NCBI GenBank assembly: GCA_017631435.1
Contig: JAGBTG010000035.1
Location: forward strand, 1-64,000
Reading direction: 5' to 3'
From: Bacteroidales bacterium
GTDB lineage: Bacteria; Bacteroidota; Bacteroidia; Bacteroidales; UBA932
DNA length: 64,000 nt
Shown piece after piece: positions 1 through 6,773 of the stretch (the first letter of the stretch is position 1; each line of letters begins with the position of its first letter). Both the position numbers and the translations under genes were made by a program. The notes beneath the pieces were generated by a model, which saw only the letters and a program-made list of their open reading frames with translations, made no database searches and was not told the origin of the DNA.

Positions 1-2
1 AA

Positions 3-413
3 GATAAATACTATGCTGTTTTAGATACCAATGTCTTGATATCTGCAATATTGGGAGCATCCCGCATGTCTATACCTACAAAAGTTTTGAAGGCAGTTAC
101 TGAAGAAAAACTAGTCCCCCTATACAATGATGAGATAATTGATGAGTATAGAGAGGTATTGTTGCGAAAGAAATTTCATTTTGATCCAGAACTGATTGAG
201 ACAGTACTTAACACAATAGTTACTGATGGAATCTACATGGATAGAACCAAATCAATAGAGGAAATATTTCCAGATCCAAAGGATATTGTATTCTATGAAG
301 TTTCTCTCTCCAAAGAAGGATCATACCTTGTTACTGGTAACATCAAGCACTTTCCTCAGAAGAGCTTTGTTATTACACCAGCCGAGATGGTAAGACTATT
401 AGAAGAAATTTAA
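3..413 (+). CDS. PIN-domain putative toxin (5' end cut off)
   Basis: The frame is open from the first bases and reads DKYYAVLDTNVLISA, the classic first strand of a PIN nuclease with the metal-binding Asp, so the true start codon lies just left of the window. The remainder (about 136 residues visible) contains the EIIDEYREVL and VTGNIKHF stretches typical of the COG1569 'toxin-antitoxin component, PIN family' proteins; the second set of acidic residues is near the DPKD segment. PIN toxins are Mg-dependent ribonucleases usually paired with a small upstream antitoxin, which would be outside this window. A hairpin terminator follows the stop codon. Family fairly sure; toxin role inferred. Confidence 0.8.
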   Translation, partial: DKYYAVLDTNVLISAILGASRMSIPTKVLKAVTEEKLVPLYNDEIIDEYREVLLRKKFHFDPELIETVLNTIVTDGIYMDRTKSIEEIFPDPKDIVFYEVSLSKEGSYLVTGNIKHFPQKSFVITPAEMVRLLEEI

Positions 414-459
414 TCCCTTTGTAGCCGTAGCCTGTTGCCAGGCTGCATTGTTAACACTT

Positions 460-491
460 GGCGCTTTTCGTTAATTCGGAAGCGCCTTTTT
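460..491 (+). terminator. Rho-independent terminator after PIN gene
   Basis: Perfect 7-bp stem GGCGCTT / AAGCGCC around a 13-base loop, followed directly by six T. It ends the PIN-domain transcript and could also insulate the leftward RhuM remnant next to it. Confidence 0.8.
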
Positions 492-504
492 TGAATAGAT
501 AGGA

Positions 505-794
505 TTATTGTTGCATAGTAGAATTTAATGGATATTCCTCCGCAAATCTTGCGGATTCCGCGATTTTGCCTACGGACAAAAGAACTTGTGCAATTTTTGC
601 ACAGGTTGCCTCACGCTCCAATTCTTCAGACTTATAGATATTGTTTACATGACGTACTATTGATGTTCTGTCCGTCTGGAACAAGTCAGCCATCTGTGCT
701 TGTGTAAGCCACACTGTTTCATTCTCCATACGGACATCAATTTGGGTTTGTCCTCGGCAGTCTGATATATCACAATTTTATTATTCTGTTCCAT
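505..794 (-). pseudogene. RhuM-family fragment, frameshifted and 3'-truncated
   Basis: Starting from the ATG at 792-794 the frame reads MEQNNKIVIYQTAEDK and then shifts by one base near 757-762. In the other frame the expected continuation appears: TQIDVRMENETVWLTQ, then QMADLFQTDRTSIVRHVNNI and ATCAKIAQV, the N-terminal helix-turn-helix module of RhuM-type virulence proteins. The frame then runs into unrelated residues and stops, so only about 80 of the usual 330-350 residues remain. It belongs to a different RhuM subfamily from the intact gene at 3277-4317. Best read as a decayed leftover; a short DNA-binding product from the internal ATG at 729 cannot be excluded. Confidence 0.75.
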
Positions 795-916
795 ATTCCT
801 TTATATATGCTGGACATTAAAGGACGCAATTGAATTATATTCTTCCATATATCGCTGTCATAAAGACAGCCTTAAGATATTGCGCCCTTTTAAAAGGCAA
901 TTTGTCAAGCCTTTCC

Positions 917-1726
917 CTATGCCGCTATAGTGGCAAATTCCATTATATCCAGCATCTTGAACTGTACACCTGAAATCTCAGCATTCCAGGATTGGTGAAA
1001 ATGACCGTAATACCATCTGCAGAGGGGATTGCCGTCTGAGACCAGTTTATGGAAGATTGTATCCATAGTTTCCCTTTCTGTCTGTACATCTTTTATTAGA
1101 ACAGGGTCAAATTGCGCAAAATATTCAACCATCCCTTTTGATGTCAGTTCGCAGAAAGATGGCGCCGTATGTGAAACAACTGTATCAATTGAGTATTTCT
1201 TCCCGACAGATTCCAAAATTGTTTCATCAAACATAGGTGGCTCATCTTTCCAATAGAAATTTCTGGCAAACGGCGAATCGTCGGGAGTATGAAGAAATTC
1301 CCGATATTTATGACGATATTGTTTCCACTTCTCAATTCGTGGCACCCTGTCAATTGAGATTCCCCCTCCCACTCCAAGAATTGTTTTGTTGCAGGCTTGT
1401 ATTACAGTATAGTCCGGAACCGCAATGAATCTCTTGTATGCAAATGCTTTACTGTCAAAATATGCAGGATTATCGTGATTGCCACGTACGAATACTATCC
1501 AATTGTTCGCTTCAGACATCCGACGGCTGTTTTTCCTTACCATATTTTTGTAATATTCAGGCTTCTCAAAGCCGAATCCGCAATCTCCTGCTACAATCAG
1601 AAGAGTGTCTTGCATTTTGTACTGAACGCATAATTTATGAACCAGGGTGTTGAAATCCCCGTGGATATCCCCGCTGACAACAATGTGTTTTGCCGCAGGG
1701 ATACACAAATAGAATGGTGTCTCCAT
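917..1726 (-). CDS. Calcineurin-like metallophosphoesterase
   Basis: 269-residue cytoplasmic protein with the full set of dimetal phosphoesterase motifs in order: GDIHGD (about residue 20), AGDCGFG (about 47), VRGNHDN (about 80), VSHTAPS (about 185) and YYGHFHQS (about 240). Proteins of this type hydrolyse phosphodiesters or phosphomonoesters; the substrate cannot be told from sequence. No signal peptide. It is transcribed alone from a good Bacteroidetes promoter at 1806-1813. Its C-terminal KMLDIMEF octapeptide is also found, in frame, at the start of the unrelated gene ending at 5726, which hints at past recombination. Family sure, substrate unknown. Confidence 0.88.
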   Translation of the reverse strand: METPFYLCIPAAKHIVVSGDIHGDFNTLVHKLCVQYKMQDTLLIVAGDCGFGFEKPEYYKNMVRKNSRRMSEANNWIVFVRGNHDNPAYFDSKAFAYKRFIAVPDYTVIQACNKTILGVGGGISIDRVPRIEKWKQYRHKYREFLHTPDDSPFARNFYWKDEPPMFDETILESVGKKYSIDTVVSHTAPSFCELTSKGMVEYFAQFDPVLIKDVQTERETMDTIFHKLVSDGNPLCRWYYGHFHQSWNAEISGVQFKMLDIMEFATIAA

Positions 1727-1805
1727 AATCTTTTGATTAAATGTTGATTAAAACGGTTGTGTAAACCTCCATTTGATCGTGGATGGAGAACCAGAAGAAT
1801 ATTTA

Positions 1806-1813
1806 CAAAAGTA
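1806..1813 (-). promoter_or_regulatory. Bacteroidetes-type promoter -7 element for the phosphoesterase
   Basis: On the minus strand the sequence TACTTTTG matches TAnnTTTG, with a TTTG about 19 bases upstream in the -33 position. The predicted transcript has a leader of about 70 bases before the gene starting at 1726. Confidence 0.6.
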
Positions 1814-1868
1814 ACGATTTTATGATTCAAACAGAAAAAATAATTATAGATTATGGCTTAGATGTAAC

Positions 1869-2078
1869 CTATCGCAATGAACGGTTCCTTATCTCCAAAG
1901 TAATATCCATATAGCTCCGCTTGCCTTCAATGTAGTCGGCATAGAGCACTTCTGCATCCTTGCCTTTCAGGATGCGGCACTTGCCGCATGACTCGCAGTC
2001 GTGCAGGCATTTCCAGGCTTCCAGGACATAGGCCAGCCTCTCTTCTTTGGTTGAATCTTCTATTTTCGGCGGTTGCAT
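1869..2078 (-). CDS. Small cysteine-rich protein of unknown function
   Basis: 69 residues with a CxxDCxxCGKC-like cluster (CLHDCESCGKCRIL) in the middle, which could bind zinc or an iron-sulfur cluster. I do not recognise the family with certainty. It starts 12 bp after the stop of the alcohol dehydrogenase upstream of it, in the same direction, so the two are very probably cotranscribed. The reading frame is clean, and the N-terminus MQPPKIEDSTKEERLAYVLE looks like a normal helical start. No membrane segment. Confidence 0.65.
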   Translation of the reverse strand: MQPPKIEDSTKEERLAYVLEAWKCLHDCESCGKCRILKGKDAEVLYADYIEGKRSYMDITLEIRNRSLR

Positions 2079-2090
2079 ATTTTCTATATA

Positions 2091-3122
2091 TCAAACGATT
2101 GCCACCTTAATCACTCCATTCAACTTGTTCTCAAAAATGTGATAGGCTTCTTCAATCTCACTCAATGGGAAGCGATGTGTAATAAGTGGTGTAGTGTCTA
2201 TCATCCCTTGTTCAATCAGGCGGAGAACTTCTTTGCAATCGCATCCATCCACACCACCGGTTTTGAAGGTAAGGTTCTTTCCATACATATCAGGAAGAGG
2301 AAGGATTTGGGGCTGGTTATAAAGGGCAACCACCGTAACTATGGCATTCGGACGGGCGCATTCCCAGGCGAGGCGGAAGGTATCGTCGGAACCGGCAACT
2401 TCAAGGACCCTGTCGGCGCCGCCGTTTTCACTTGTCTTCCCGACAATTTCCTGGCATTCGTTGGGATGAACAACCTGAACTTGGGGGTAATGGGTGCGGA
2501 TGAAGTTTCTCCTTTCTTCTGATTTTTCGCAGAGGATTATGTGTTTTGGTTGCCTCAGCATCACGCACAGGAGGGTGCAGATTCCAGTGGGACCCCCTCC
2601 TATTATCAGTACGGTGTTGTCTTGGGATATTTCTGAAATTCTGGCTGCCCAAAAGCCTGTGGCAAGGACGTCGCCTACAAGCAACGCCTGTTCGTCTGAT
2701 ACACTATCGGGAATACGGTTGAGTCCTTGATTGGCTAGTGGTACACGTATATATTCTGTTTGGCCGCCATCTATTCGGCACCCTAAAGCCCAGCCGCCGT
2801 TGGGATGTGTACAGTTGTTCACGTAGCCGTTTTTACAGAAGAAGCATTCGCCGCAAAAGGTCTCCACATTTACGGTTACGCGGTCTCCCGGCTTTACTGC
2901 TGTTACGGCCGAGCCTATCTCCTCCACCACCCCTACCATTTCGTGTCCAACGGTTATGCCCGGCAATGCGCGGGGAACACTGCCGTGCTTTATGTGCAGG
3001 TCGCTTGAGCAGATGCTACCCATCGTCACACGAACAATGGCATCGGTAGGTTCCATCAACGTAGGCTTCGGTTTCTCCACCAAAGCAAACTTTCCTTTTT
3101 CTATGTATGTGTATGCTAGCAT
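2091..3122 (-). CDS. Zinc-dependent alcohol dehydrogenase (MDR family)
   Basis: 343-residue medium-chain dehydrogenase/reductase. Catalytic zinc ligands are visible in SICSSDLH (Cys about 38) and GHEMVGVVEE (His-Glu about 60); the structural zinc site is the four-Cys loop GECFFCKNGYVNNC (about 90-105); the Rossmann NAD-binding motif is IIGGGPTGI (about 172). Such enzymes oxidise secondary alcohols, polyols or threonine with NAD(P); the exact substrate is open. First gene of a two-gene unit with the small Cys-rich protein. A decayed paralogue lies at 8481-8626: its first 46 bp are identical to this gene, while its 3' part is a diverged relative. Confidence 0.88.
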   Translation of the reverse strand: MLAYTYIEKGKFALVEKPKPTLMEPTDAIVRVTMGSICSSDLHIKHGSVPRALPGITVGHEMVGVVEEIGSAVTAVKPGDRVTVNVETFCGECFFCKNGYVNNCTHPNGGWALGCRIDGGQTEYIRVPLANQGLNRIPDSVSDEQALLVGDVLATGFWAARISEISQDNTVLIIGGGPTGICTLLCVMLRQPKHIILCEKSEERRNFIRTHYPQVQVVHPNECQEIVGKTSENGGADRVLEVAGSDDTFRLAWECARPNAIVTVVALYNQPQILPLPDMYGKNLTFKTGGVDGCDCKEVLRLIEQGMIDTTPLITHRFPLSEIEEAYHIFENKLNGVIKVAIV

Positions 3123-3166
3123 AATTTTCTTTTATATCATCAACATAATCCGTCCTTCTGCCTTGA

Positions 3167-3174
3167 CAAACATA
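3167..3174 (-). promoter_or_regulatory. Candidate -7 element for the alcohol dehydrogenase
   Basis: Minus strand TATGTTTG fits TAnnTTTG about 45 bases upstream of the ADH start. A second candidate, TACATTTG, lies further up at 3262-3269 inside the 45-bp repeat. Which one is used cannot be decided by eye. Confidence 0.4.
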
Positions 3175-3227
3175 TCAGGGAAACGACAGATAACCGCATA
3201 AACCTGATTGGATGTAACCGGTTGCCC

Positions 3228-3272
3228 GATCGAGGATTGCGAACCTGAATCGTGTTTAATGCAAATGTAGAA
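3228..3272. repeat. 45-bp direct repeat, left copy
   Basis: Begins GATCGAGGATTGCGAACCTG and ends AATGCAAATGTAGAA. It matches the right copy at 6207-6251 in 44 of 45 positions (T versus C at position 30). The two copies bracket the three-gene segment 3277-6155. Each copy contains, on the minus strand, TACATTTG (here 3262-3269), a match to the Bacteroidetes -7 element, so each copy could be a promoter plus start of leader reading leftwards: the left copy towards the alcohol dehydrogenase, the right one towards the unknown genes. Could be the scar or attachment site of an insertion. Confidence 0.9.
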
Positions 3273-3276
3273 CTTG

Positions 3277-4317
3277 TCATTTATACTTCTGAGTTTCCTC
3301 CTCAAGAAGCAAAAACTTGTCAAAATCACTCATATAGAGCCTATCCTGCTCAATCCTATATTTCTCAAACTCTGCCTCTGCATGAGCTTTTGCCAATTCT
3401 GCAGTCACCTTGCCTGCATCCATTAAAACCTCACGGTCCATCAAGGATAAGAACCTATTAAGCCTCTTCTCCCAATCCTCCATCGTCATTGGAATCTGCC
3501 TTAGTGCCTGCATCTCAGCCATGTCCAAATAAGCAGAAACAATGCGTTGAAGCTGTTGCAGCTCATTCTCCGATAAATAATTCTTAGCAATAGACACATC
3601 GTATTTATGAATCTTGCTCTCAGGAGAACCATCCCAAGAAGTCAACCCCATATTCTCCTTTGAGGCATCAGCTCTCGTATAAATCAACTCTGCCGCTGTC
3701 TGACCATGCACACTGAAATGCATTTTATTTTGTACAGCAGCAAAAAATCTTTTAGTGGCAGGCGCAGAAGGATCATAATCAAGAGCAGTTGCATAAATAT
3801 CCGTAATCTTCTGATAAAACATTCTCTCGGACATCCTGATCTCTCTGATCTTCTCGAGCTGCTTCTCGAAATACTCCTTGGTTAGGATACTACCACCCTT
3901 CTTCAACCTTTCCTCATCCATCACCCATCCCTGGATAGTATAATCCTTCACTATAGAATTAGCCCAACGTCGGAACTGTACAGCTCTCTCATTATTCACC
4001 TTGAAGCCAACAGCAATAATCATCTGGAGATTGTAATGATCGACGGACCTAGAAACAGTACGTGAACCTTCATTTTGAACTATTAAGTATTTCTTAATAG
4101 TTGCCTCAGGCAATAGCTCACCATCTGCAAATATGGTTTTAATATGCTGATTTATATTGGCAACAGTTACATCATACAACTGAGCCATCATCTTCTGTGT
4201 AAGCCACACATTCTCATTCTCATACCTGATTTCAATTGCATCAGGTTGATCCCCAACAGCAGCCACATAAGTTAGATATTCAGCTGCAGAACTTCTTATC
4301 GTTATATCCTTCTTCAT
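3277..4317 (-). CDS. RhuM family protein
   Basis: 346 residues, full length for the RhuM ('virulence protein RhuM') family. The N-terminal part (about 25-90) holds the winged-helix-like module NENVWLTQKMMAQLYDVTVA followed by NINQHIKTIF, and the middle the family's VDHYNLQMIIAVGFKVN and RRWANSIVKDY segments. The C-terminal third (ASKENMGLTSWDGS, LSENELQQLQRIVSAYLDMAE) is the region conserved in the intact proteins. Function is not established; members often sit on genomic islands and near restriction or Fic genes. It ends 5 bp from the left 45-bp repeat and is the last gene of a segment bounded by that repeat, consistent with horizontal acquisition. Confidence 0.85.
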   Translation of the reverse strand: MKKDITIRSSAAEYLTYVAAVGDQPDAIEIRYENENVWLTQKMMAQLYDVTVANINQHIKTIFADGELLPEATIKKYLIVQNEGSRTVSRSVDHYNLQMIIAVGFKVNNERAVQFRRWANSIVKDYTIQGWVMDEERLKKGGSILTKEYFEKQLEKIREIRMSERMFYQKITDIYATALDYDPSAPATKRFFAAVQNKMHFSVHGQTAAELIYTRADASKENMGLTSWDGSPESKIHKYDVSIAKNYLSENELQQLQRIVSAYLDMAEMQALRQIPMTMEDWEKRLNRFLSLMDREVLMDAGKVTAELAKAHAEAEFEKYRIEQDRLYMSDFDKFLLLEEETQKYK

Positions 4318-4382
4318 AACAAATCTTCATCAAAGCAAAAATAGAAATAAATATTTTCGTAGACAAATGAGTAATAATATAG

Positions 4383-5726
4383 TCATTTGACCAGATTCCC
4401 AACTCCTTTGGATTTTACTTTTTCTAATTCTTTCCACTCGGCAAGAGAGATTATTTCATCATATTGAGCTCTTGTAAGTTCAGATTCAGGATCATCGTAT
4501 AGTTGGTATTCCCATGGTAACTCATATACTGTTCCCTCTTCGTGGTGATTCATATAGTCATGGAATGTGCGTGGTATAAGTCCAACATAGTCTTCCTCTT
4601 TGAGTATTTTCAATAATATTTCCGCATTTGATATTTCCAATGGTACTCCTGACTTGAAGAGAGCAGTAGCTACATCTATTGCAACATCAACGTTGGCTGA
4701 ATAACTATTATGTACCTCAATTACCCAACCCTTTCTTCTAAAGTTGGAAGCACAAATATCCAAGCGGGATAAACCCAATTCTCCATAGTGGTCCCTTGCG
4801 AACTTCTTAAAATCAGCTTCACTATCAAGATTGTATTGCTCATCTATGTGTTTAAATTCTGCTCTATTGTAATATGCTACATCTAAAAGTTCTTCTTGAG
4901 TATTTTTTAGAGTTGCAAATCTAGTATACTCTGGTGCTATCTTCTGAAAATGGCGTAGATAAGCTTCATGTCCTATCCTAAAATACTTGCAGTACTGTCT
5001 GATGGTCATTGTACTTAGAGGTTCTGCCATTTCATTTCGTACAGAGGCTTCCAATGCTTTTATAGCCCACTCATGGTCTTCAACCTTAATCTTGAAACGA
5101 GGTTCAATCCTGTTGAAATCTTTTCGAGCAATACGACCATATCGCAACTGATAAGGAAGATTGTTGGCTACATATTCATTATAACCATCGGGATTAGATA
5201 CTATTGCATCAATCAAGTTCTTTATGTATTTGAATATTTTAATCAAATATTCCTCATACCATTGACCATTTTGAAAGCCAGATCCTCGCATTGCATATGA
5301 TGACCGGTTGGTGATTATAAAATATTTAAATTTCTTGTTGCTGAATATCAAAGAACGATACTCATTATATCTCGCTACTCTTACATGAAACCAATAAGTT
5401 TCCATTGGATTATATGATTCCCAATCTTCGATATATTCCTCACGGTTTTTGTACTCACCATTAGCGATGAACTCTTCGCAGTTTCCCCATTCATCAGGAG
5501 TAGGACGAGGTAACTCTACATGGAAAGCTCTGAACTCGTCTTCACCCATAGCTTCCAAGCGTTCAACTTTGGACTGCACTTCAATAAGAATATCCAGCAA
5601 TTTATCGCCAACTACTATTTCATGGTTCTCTACTTCGGACAATTGTCTTATATGCGAGAAGTTCAGTTCTGCATCTTTTGCCAAATCAATGAAGAATTGT
5701 CTGTTAAATTCCATAATATCAAGCAT
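4383..5726 (-). CDS. Hypothetical protein, 447 residues
   Basis: I do not recognise this protein. It is soluble, acidic, without signal peptide or membrane segment, and rich in aromatic residues (WESYNPMETYWFHVRVARYN). The C-terminal half contains DICASNFRRKGWVIEVHNSY and SGVPLEISNAEILLKILKEE. Its start follows the stop of the 139-residue gene by 9 bp, so both are cotranscribed, and RhuM follows 65 bp later. The first eight codons with the preceding Lys codon (KMLDIMEF) match the C-terminus of the phosphoesterase at 917-1726 at DNA level, suggesting that the beginning of this gene sits on a remnant of a phosphoesterase gene; the next in-frame Met is at codon 5. Confidence 0.6.
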   Translation of the reverse strand: MLDIMEFNRQFFIDLAKDAELNFSHIRQLSEVENHEIVVGDKLLDILIEVQSKVERLEAMGEDEFRAFHVELPRPTPDEWGNCEEFIANGEYKNREEYIEDWESYNPMETYWFHVRVARYNEYRSLIFSNKKFKYFIITNRSSYAMRGSGFQNGQWYEEYLIKIFKYIKNLIDAIVSNPDGYNEYVANNLPYQLRYGRIARKDFNRIEPRFKIKVEDHEWAIKALEASVRNEMAEPLSTMTIRQYCKYFRIGHEAYLRHFQKIAPEYTRFATLKNTQEELLDVAYYNRAEFKHIDEQYNLDSEADFKKFARDHYGELGLSRLDICASNFRRKGWVIEVHNSYSANVDVAIDVATALFKSGVPLEISNAEILLKILKEEDYVGLIPRTFHDYMNHHEEGTVYELPWEYQLYDDPESELTRAQYDEIISLAEWKELEKVKSKGVGNLVK

Positions 5727-5735
5727 CTTAATTCA

Positions 5736-6155
5736 TTATGACATCATTTCATCCAAATCTATATTGATAGTTGGGATTGATCTGAAATCCAATCCTCTGG
5801 CCTTCATGCTTCGCATCATCATATCCATCATTGCTGACTCCAATGACTTTTTGTTGTCTTTAATTTCCCCTATTTGTATGCCAAGACTGTCCAAATAACT
5901 GCCTAGTGTGTTTCTTATCTGATATATTGACATGCATATTTCATCTGCATATTTTTTAGCTTCTGAAATATTGCTACAACATATTATTGCTTCAAGTCCA
6001 GTAGGGAATGATGAGTATCCTTTTGTTAAAATTTTAAATTGTGTGGACACTTTGATGGTTGTTTCAAGAAGAAAACTTTCACCATTAAAATCAGACGGGA
6101 ATAACGGGGTGCTGTCTACGGTTTTTATAGACACAATAAAGTGAATCTGCCTCAT
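5736..6155 (-). CDS. Hypothetical protein, 139 residues
   Basis: Unrecognised. Starts MRQIHFIVSIKTVDSTPLFP, has a Cys pair in the middle (AIICCSNISEAKKYADEICM) and a helical, Met-rich tail (ESAMMDMMMRSMKARG) ending in an acidic strand. No membrane segment. First gene of the three-gene leftward unit inside the repeat-bounded segment. The right copy of the 45-bp repeat, with a TACATTTG element, lies about 50 bp upstream and is its likely promoter. The tight spacing to the 447-residue gene suggests a two-protein functional pair. Confidence 0.55.
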   Translation of the reverse strand: MRQIHFIVSIKTVDSTPLFPSDFNGESFLLETTIKVSTQFKILTKGYSSFPTGLEAIICCSNISEAKKYADEICMSIYQIRNTLGSYLDSLGIQIGEIKDNKKSLESAMMDMMMRSMKARGLDFRSIPTINIDLDEMMS

Positions 6156-6206
6156 AATACAGTTATTTAAGCCAATAGGCGGTTAATAATTCAATAACTG
6201 CAATTT

Positions 6207-6251
6207 GATCGAGGATTGCGAACCTGAATCGTGTTCAATGCAAATGTAGAA
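6207..6251. repeat. 45-bp direct repeat, right copy
   Basis: Second copy of the repeat at 3228-3272, one mismatch. It is preceded by TTT, and the 12-mer TTTGATCGAGGA (6204-6215) recurs inverted at 6313-6324. A further imperfect inverted repeat (GCAAATGTAG / CTATATTTGC) spans 6240-6269. The concentration of short inverted repeats around this end and their absence at the left copy suggests that this is the ancestral site and that the left copy is a truncated duplicate. Confidence 0.88.
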
Positions 6252-6260
6252 AATATATAC

Positions 6261-6268
6261 TATATTTG
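6261..6268 (+). promoter_or_regulatory. Candidate -7 element for the tiny two-gene unit
   Basis: TATATTTG matches TAnnTTTG. It lies about 95 bp upstream of the gene at 6364 and would give a leader containing the ATTAAAG / CTTTAAT inverted repeat. Confidence 0.45.
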
Positions 6269-6363
6269 CAATTAAAGTACTCATTTGCTTTAATATACCT
6301 CAGGTTTTCCGTCCTCGATCAAACGGTGAAGAATGTTTATTGTTTTAATTTTAATGCCTGAGT

Positions 6364-6609
6364 ATGATGTCTGACAATATTATTCTTAATGTGAAAACAG
6401 TTCCCGCTTGGGACAGTGACGAAATGTGCTTCCATACAGCATACACCGTTTATACAATTATTAACGGTATGTATACGTACAGTTCTGGTTGGACCCTAAA
6501 AGATGCAATAGAGTTTTATGCACAGCAATATAACTGCTGTAGAGAGGCTGTACGTATAAAACGACCTTTCAAAAAGCAAATAATCAAAATCAATTCACAA
6601 ATACTATGA
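6364..6609 (+). CDS. Small hypothetical protein, 81 residues
   Basis: Unrecognised 81-residue protein (MMSDNIILNVKTVPAWDSDE..., internal CFHTAYTVYTIINGMYTYSS), with basic C-terminus RIKRPFKKQIIKINSQ. No signal peptide. It is supported as a real gene by its ATGA overlap with the next gene (its TGA stop at 6607-6609 overlaps the next ATG at 6606), an arrangement that usually means translational coupling. A second Met at codon 2 is an equally possible start. Confidence 0.55.
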   Translation: MMSDNIILNVKTVPAWDSDEMCFHTAYTVYTIINGMYTYSSGWTLKDAIEFYAQQYNCCREAVRIKRPFKKQIIKINSQIL

Positions 6610-6773
6610 ACAGATTCGAATTCAAGAAATCAGAAAGGGAAAGTTTTATGACTGATGCTACAATAATTGTAGATACCAAGACTGGTGTGAATTATCTTTT
6701 TGTAAGATCAGGTTATGGCGCTGGTTTGACTCCCCTACTTGATGCCGACGGCAAGCCTATCGTTTCAAGATAG
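6606..6773 (+). CDS. Short DUF6440-like protein, 55 residues
   Basis: Reads MNRFEFKKSERESF, then IIVDTKTGVNYLFVRSGYGA and GLTPLLDADGKPIVSR. The 'D-x-x-T-G-V-N-Y-L-F...G-x-G-L-T-P-L-L-D-x-D-G-K-P' pattern is that of small DUF6440 proteins, whose function is unknown. The ATG overlaps the stop of the 81-residue gene (ATGA), and its 3' end overlaps the converging esterase gene by 17 bp. No signal peptide. Good confidence as a gene because the motif fits; no functional statement possible. Confidence 0.75.
   Translation: MNRFEFKKSERESFMTDATIIVDTKTGVNYLFVRSGYGAGLTPLLDADGKPIVSR

Noticed and set aside
505..729. Intact small DNA-binding gene
   Set aside because: The frameshift upstream and the missing C-terminal three quarters show that it is part of a broken RhuM gene.
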